A model generated the notes under the pieces. It searched no databases, was not told where the DNA came from, and saw only the letters and a program-made list of their open reading frames with translations. Shown piece by piece: positions 60,401 through 64,000 of a stretch of DNA of 64,000 nt; within the stretch, counting starts at the first letter, position 1; each line of letters starts with the position of its first letter. The stretch lies in contig BRXU01000003.1 in NCBI GenBank assembly GCA_030267565.1, positions 5,121,001 to 5,185,000 of the forward strand, in the 5' to 3' direction. The stretch comes from Pleodorina starrii. Lineage: Eukaryota > Chlorophyta > Chlorophyceae > Chlamydomonadales > Volvocaceae. The translations under genes were made by a program, and so were the position numbers.

Positions 60401-63400
60401 GTACAGCGAGGAGAGAGAGGGGGTGAGAGTCTCAGAGATGAGGAAGAAGGGGAGCTGGTCAATAACCCAAAAAACCAAAAACCCCAATTCCAAACTCCCC
60501 CGACACCCCGACCTTACCAGAGGGTTATCCGCGCTGGTGCAGGGCAGGAGCCCCACCACGATGGAAAAGTTCGAGAGCTGCTTGTCGTACTCCGTACGGT
60601 ACGACTTAGTCACCTCGACCCGCCTGCGCGGCGCGAGCAGGGCCAAGCGGGGCCATAGCGGGTCACCTTTTACCAACCAACCAACCAACCCAACCAACCA
60701 ACTACATACATGATACCGGTATGTGAGTTGACGGGCACTGCGAGCCTTTGCGATCCAGGCCCTCTCATCTTCTTTCCCCCGCCCCCTCAACGCCCCTCCC
60801 CCCGCCATCCTGGGTTCTTTCGCAACCGTCGCATCCGTCCTTCCGCTGCAGTATCTTCCCTACTACCCCCCACTCCCCCCCCCCAAACCAACCAATCCAC
60901 CACACGCCACCACTCACTCAAGGTCCATGGTGGCTCCCAGGTCAATCGTGAAGAAGGGATCCTGCCGCAGGGCCGACAGGGCGCACAGCGCGCCGCCGTT
61001 TCGGTTGTCGTTGTACAAACCGTCAACCGCCAACGACGGATTGATGTCCGCGGGGAGCTGCGTGGCGGCGGCGAAGGACAATGAGGCGGATTGGGAGCTC
61101 GGGGTTGGGAGTGGGGTTGCGAGTGGGGTTGGGAGTGGGGTTATGGGCGATTACCCCCCTTAGGCTCCGCACCCGCGCATCGTCCCTCCCGGGCAAACCA
61201 CCTTATTAGGGTACCCGCCCTCCCCTGACCCCCCCCCCCCAATCCGTGGATAGCCCCTTCCTCTCTCTCTGTCCCCCCCTCCCTCCCTCTCTCTCACATT
61301 GTTGGCGGCGCTCGGTCGGGCGGCTTCCGAGTACCCCGCCACACACACGGGCTTGTTGCGAGAGACCAGCGTGTAAGAAGCTGCCGGGGCCGAGGGGGGA
61401 GGAGGGGGAGGGGGTGACTCGGGTGGGTGGGGAGGGGAACTGGGAAGGCTGGCGGAGTGGGGGTTGGGGGTTGGGTGGGGAGTACCGGTAGGCGGGGCAG
61501 GGGGTTTGGGCGGGGCACGGGTTGGCGGGTGAACAACGCGAGGTGAAACCAAACGCCCCATGCCCGCCCCGCTGCATCCCCCTCTCTCGTTCCCCTGTAC
61601 GCCCCTCTACGCCCCTTACACGCCCCTAAAACCCTAAAACCCTAAAACCCTAAAACCCCTGCTCGCACTGCTGCGCACTGCACCCACCAGGCAGTGAGCT
61701 TATGACGTCCAACCCGCACAGCCGCATCCAGGCCGCCCCGGGGGGGATACCGCTCCGCAGCTGGATGCTCACGTAGCGACCCACCTAACCACAGCGGCAA
61801 GAACAACATGACAACAACAACAGCAACAGGAGCAGAGGCAGCAGAAGGGCAGCGGCCGCAGCAGCAACAACAGCAGTAGCGGCAGTAGCGGCAGTAACAA
61901 CAGGCGCCGCGGGTAGGAGGGGTGGCAAGGAGATCGGGGACGAGGCGAGGAGCAGACCCGGAGGAGGCGGGCTCGAGGGCCAGGAGTACCGTAGGTGGGC
62001 AAGAATCCCTTGTTGGTCACAGCAACCCTTCGTCGCCGCGCCAACAGGAACGCGGCAAGTCGATAGGCGACAAGGCGTGAGCGCGACAGGAGGTCGATGG
62101 GCGGCTGACCGGGGGGCGGAAGGCCAGTGGGGGAAAGATGACATCCACAGGGACCCAAACGCCCGTTTCCGGCCGGCGGGGAGCACCCACCAACCCATCC
62201 GTCCACCCACCCACCCATTCACCCACACGCCCTAACTCCCGCCCACCCACCAGGCTGCCGTTGGTGCCGCAGGACACGCGTACGGCAGCGCTGCCGCTGC
62301 TGACGTCAGCCCCCGCCACAATATAGGGCTCCAGGGAGGGGCAGAGGCGCGGGTTTGAGGGGGAGGAGGCGGAAGAGGCGGCGGTATCCAGCGGGTCAGA
62401 GCCCACGCGGACCTGAGAGGGGAAAGAAAGGGGAAAGGAAGGGGGCAGTGAAAGCGGAAAGAGGGGGAGGGTACGGATGTGGATGAGGCGGTGGCACGGA
62501 GGCGAGACACAGCGAGCCCGACAGAGGGTCATTGGAAGTGACCAGGGGGAGGGGATGTGGCAGGAGTGGTCAAGTGGTCTCGCTCTCCAAAAATGAAAGG
62601 TACGGCACAAGGAAGGAGAATCGCGGCGGAGTACCCGAGGGGGAGCGGCGCCGGGTGGGCTGGGTAGAGGTGGGTAATGAAGAGTAGAAGAATCGCAGCG
62701 GGGAGGCGGGGTTTTAGGGTTTTAGGGTTTTAGGGTTTTAGGGTTTTAGGGTTTTAGGGTTTGGGGTTTGGGGTCTTGAGGGGCGGGCGCGTCTCACCTC
62801 GAGGCCCACGGCGACGCCGCGAATCGTGGATCCGCTGTCGTACCCCGCCTCCAGCGCCTGGATCCGTACGGCAGCCACGCGGCGGCGCGTCCCCAGGTCG
62901 ATGACGACCCATGGGCCGCTGGCGTTGACGCTGGCGTTGACTGACGGCGGCAGGTCGTGGCAGAGGTACGACGCGCGCGGCGCCGCCGGGCTCGGCGGCG
63001 CGGCCAGCGCGGCGGTGGCGGTGGGGCCGGCGGCCGTGTACGACACCCGGCCGCGACCCACGGGCCAGGAGATTGTGGCGGCGGCGGCGGCTGCGGTGCT
63101 GCCGTTGGCGGAGGTCAAGTTGTCGTACAGTCCGGGCTCCTCGGGTGCTGCGGGCGGCAGTGACGACGGCGGCGACGGCGACGGCGACGGCGCGCTGGAC
63201 GCGGCCTGTACGGCATTGGACGAGCGAGCGGCGAAGGCGCCACGGGGGAACCACCCAATCGTATCTTAGATAACGGGAAAGCGCACCACCGCGGGGTGTC
63301 CCAACCCTCCCAACGTCGTCCGTGGCCATGCCGTACCACGCAAAACCCTGGTACCCCGGCTCCCCTCCCCGAGCCCCTGCAGCCCACTCCCAGCCCACCC

Positions 63401-64000
63401 GCGCTCAGTCCACCCGCTCGCCTATACGTACTTCAAGGCGAGCAAAACCGATTGGACCAAGCGAAAAAAAGAAAAAGGAAAGAAAAGGAATCTTCCAGAA
63501 AGGCCAGCAAGCAAGCAGCACGCTAGCGCCCGCCCTCAAGACGGGCTATATCCGCCATCTCTGCCTCCGTTCGCCCAACGCCGCCAACCGTTCTTTCGGT
63601 TCCTGCGGTTTGGATTCCCCCTCGCTCACTCACTCACTCGCACGCACACACGCACCTGCGTCGCAATGGCGCTCAGCAGCTGCCCCCAGGAACCGTCCCG
63701 TGGGTCGTTGTCGAAATCCAGCCCCACGTAATAGAACCGCCCACCGCCGCCGCTGGCGCCGCCACCACGCGGCAGCCAAAACACGGTGGCGGCTCGCATC
63801 TCGGTGTCCTCGTACAGGGGCCCGCCACCCGACGGGTCAGCCAGGGGGCCGCAGGGGGCGGCGTAGGCGGAGGGCTGTTGGGCGGGGGCGACGGCGGCGC
63901 AAAAGCAAGTTGGATCACCGACCGCTCGAGTGAGGCGGTGGTTTCGGAGGTGGTGGCGACGACCGCGGCGGCACAGCAGGAAGCGCAGGAGGGGCCGGAG
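44282..64000 (-). CDS. Giant surface protein: discoidin-like repeats, Pro/Ser stalk, multi-span membrane domain; 5' end outside window
   Basis: Exons from 5' to 3' (minus): 63656->64000, 62798-63205, 62251-62412, 61688-61784, 61298-61380, 60918-61057, 60518-60623, 60174-60294, 59683-59847, 55728-55912, 54898-55238, 54487-54617, 53829-54139, 52917-53393, 52173-52664, 51635-51832, 51036-51323, 50361-50879, 49972-50131, 49188-49725, 48364-49021, 45917-48079, 45398-45583, 44816-44938, 44282-44608. All 24 junctions keep frame: about 2,907 residues here. Seven or eight modules carry WxxxDLG (PWWSVDLGSALPLGFVEV, PWLGIDLG, WFVDLGAVTEVTLVE) followed by GRYVxI and LxLCELxxY, as in F5/8 type C/fucolectin domains. 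A Ser-Pro-rich stalk (49.5-49.7 kb) leads to helices such as VVIAIAAVAALHLALVLLL and VVVGVVLLLLLAAFVAAVLLLL. RYGQLFEEMKGHRLATATFQ precedes more helices. A surface adhesion or sensory role is inferred. First and last exon limits are unsure. Confidence 0.85.
48148..48262. repeat. GGGT/GGTC-type tandem repeat in an intron of the giant gene
   Basis: Imperfect tetranucleotide-based array (GGTGGGTGGGTC higher-order pattern) inside the intron 48080-48363. Like the WNK intron array it is G-rich on the plus strand and could form G-quadruplexes. Confidence 0.9.
49518..49725 (-). other. Part of the giant gene coding the Ser-Pro-rich stalk
   Basis: The exon starting at 49725 codes alternating Ser and Pro runs ([36 protein letters not shown]) over about 60 residues. 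This is the (SP)n/SPPP composition of hydroxyproline-rich glycoproteins such as pherophorins and volvocine wall proteins. It separates the discoidin-like ectodomain from the first membrane helices and should be an extended, glycosylated rod. Confidence 0.85.
56325..56454 (+). mobile_element. tRNA-derived SINE-like element with two B boxes and a T5 end
   Basis: Two RNA polymerase III B-box words occur 46 bases apart: GGTTCGAATC at 56381-56390 and GTTCAAATC at 56428-56436. Each follows tRNA-like sequence and the first is followed by GGTCGACC. A TTTTT run at 56450-56454 could end a Pol III transcript. The T-arm stems are poorly paired, so these are decayed tRNA relatives, not genes. The reverse strand reads DRDSNRQPSDS, a phrase commonly produced by tRNA-derived SINEs read as protein. 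Confidence 0.55.
56684..59062. repeat. Composite segmental repeats in the large intron
   Basis: A unit containing AAACCAGACGGGGAAATTTG occurs three times (about 56684-56815, 57464-57600, 58797-58855). In the first two it is followed by CCGGCTGCACG and then GCATGGGGGTACGA(T/C)GCGGTGGCATTCACGCAAG. A second unit starting with GGCAAAGCGGCG occurs at about 57693-57811 and 58196-58313. A third, containing GTCAGCC(A/G)TTGGGGC and GGCGAAAAAT, is tandem at 58901-58969 and 58995-59062. Between them run many GGAGCATGGGGCG-type short repeats. Confidence 0.85.
59107..59337. repeat. (GGTTTC)n array passing into (GGTTGC)n
   Basis: Hexamer units with occasional changes run for about 230 bases, first GGTTTC, then GGTTGC/GGTTGT. 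All frames are open in both directions across much of it, which explains the Ser/Val/Phe-rich and Thr/Glu/Lys-rich translations seen there. Confidence 0.95.
59461..59532 (+). tRNA. tRNA-Val (anticodon CAC), inside an intron of the giant gene, opposite strand
   Basis: The 72-base sequence folds into a full cloverleaf. The acceptor stem GTCACCA/TGGTGAC has seven perfect pairs; the anticodon stem TCTGT/ACAGG has four Watson-Crick pairs and one G-T; the loop CTCACAC has T before the anticodon CAC; the T stem CCCAG/CTGGG is perfect. Box A (TGGTGTAGTGG) and box B (GATCGAAAC) fit the Pol III consensus. Oddities: the T loop starts ATC instead of TTC, the D stem has three pairs, and no TTTT run follows closely. 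It could be an active tRNA gene or the head of a young SINE. CAC reads GTG, a common valine codon in GC-rich algae. Confidence 0.8.
61624..61655 (-). repeat. Interstitial telomere repeat, four TTTTAGGG units on the minus strand
   Basis: Four perfect CCCTAAAA units on the plus strand lie in the intron 61381-61687 of the giant gene, just below the exon at 61688. TTTTAGGG is the telomere unit of Chlamydomonas reinhardtii. Confidence 0.95.
62712..62759 (+). repeat. Interstitial telomere repeat, six TTTTAGGG units on the plus strand
   Basis: Six perfect 8-base units are followed by decayed TTTGGGG units to about 62774. The array lies in the intron 62413-62797, about 20 bases from the donor of the exon 62798-63205, and is oriented opposite to the array at 61.6 kb. 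Confidence 0.95.

Noticed and set aside
61381..61561. Pro-rich frame ([11 protein letters not shown]) before the exon 61298-61380
   Set aside because: An acceptor at 61381 gives the only phase that matches the preceding exon; the Pro-rich part is a pyrimidine-rich intron end.

Overview
The window is nuclear DNA from a volvocine green alga (Chlamydomonadales: Chlamydomonas, Gonium or Volvox-like). The support is: very high GC; genes split by many short GT-AG introns with T/C-rich acceptors; GCC/GGC runs coding Ala, Gly and Pro inside exons; a clear orthologue of the Chlamydomonas aurora-like kinase CALK; a Ser-Pro-Pro hydroxyproline-rich stalk of the kind found in volvocine wall and matrix proteins; and interstitial arrays of TTTTAGGG, the Chlamydomonas telomere unit. 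No bacterial operon, plasmid or CRISPR structure is present. Most long open frames here are by-products of GC-rich repeats; real exons were recognised by protein character, splice signals and matching intron phase.

Layout. 1-1100: the first exon of a membrane protein, possibly polycystin-like, on the minus strand and running off the low edge. 1.1-6 kb: no recognisable gene. 5983-7926 (minus): a seven-exon GPR1/FUN34/YaaH (GFY) acetate transporter with a duplicated 120-bp element just upstream. 8-12.6 kb: no gene; one long inverted repeat. 12616-18491 (minus): CALK. 18.5-23 kb: no gene. 22961-31986 (minus): a 13-exon WNK (With-No-Lysine) kinase with a very long low-complexity tail. 32620-38418 (plus): a nine-exon gene, divergent from WNK across 633 bp, whose product resembles PPP1R36, a protein phosphatase 1 regulatory subunit. 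40558-41559 (plus): an intronless glycosyltransferase of the GT92/DUF23 type. 44282-64000 (minus): at least 25 exons of one giant gene whose 5' end lies beyond the high edge.

The giant gene is the most unusual content. Within the window it codes about 2,900 residues: roughly seven or eight discoidin-like (F5/8 type C-like) modules, then a Pro/Ser-rich stalk, then a multi-span membrane domain interrupted by a 721-codon low-complexity exon. Its introns hold a 3.77-kb block of composite repeats with a tRNA-derived element, a well-folded tRNA-Val(CAC) on the opposite strand, and two telomere-repeat arrays in opposite orientations.

Functionally, CALK (cilium length and disassembly signalling), WNK and a PP1 regulatory subunit lie within 26 kb, so the middle of the window is a phospho-signalling neighbourhood. 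The glycosyltransferase and the giant discoidin-like protein relate to the cell surface. These links rest on gene identity only; nothing in the sequence proves co-regulation. Genes described as several exons are hand-built models; exon limits are given in each entry.
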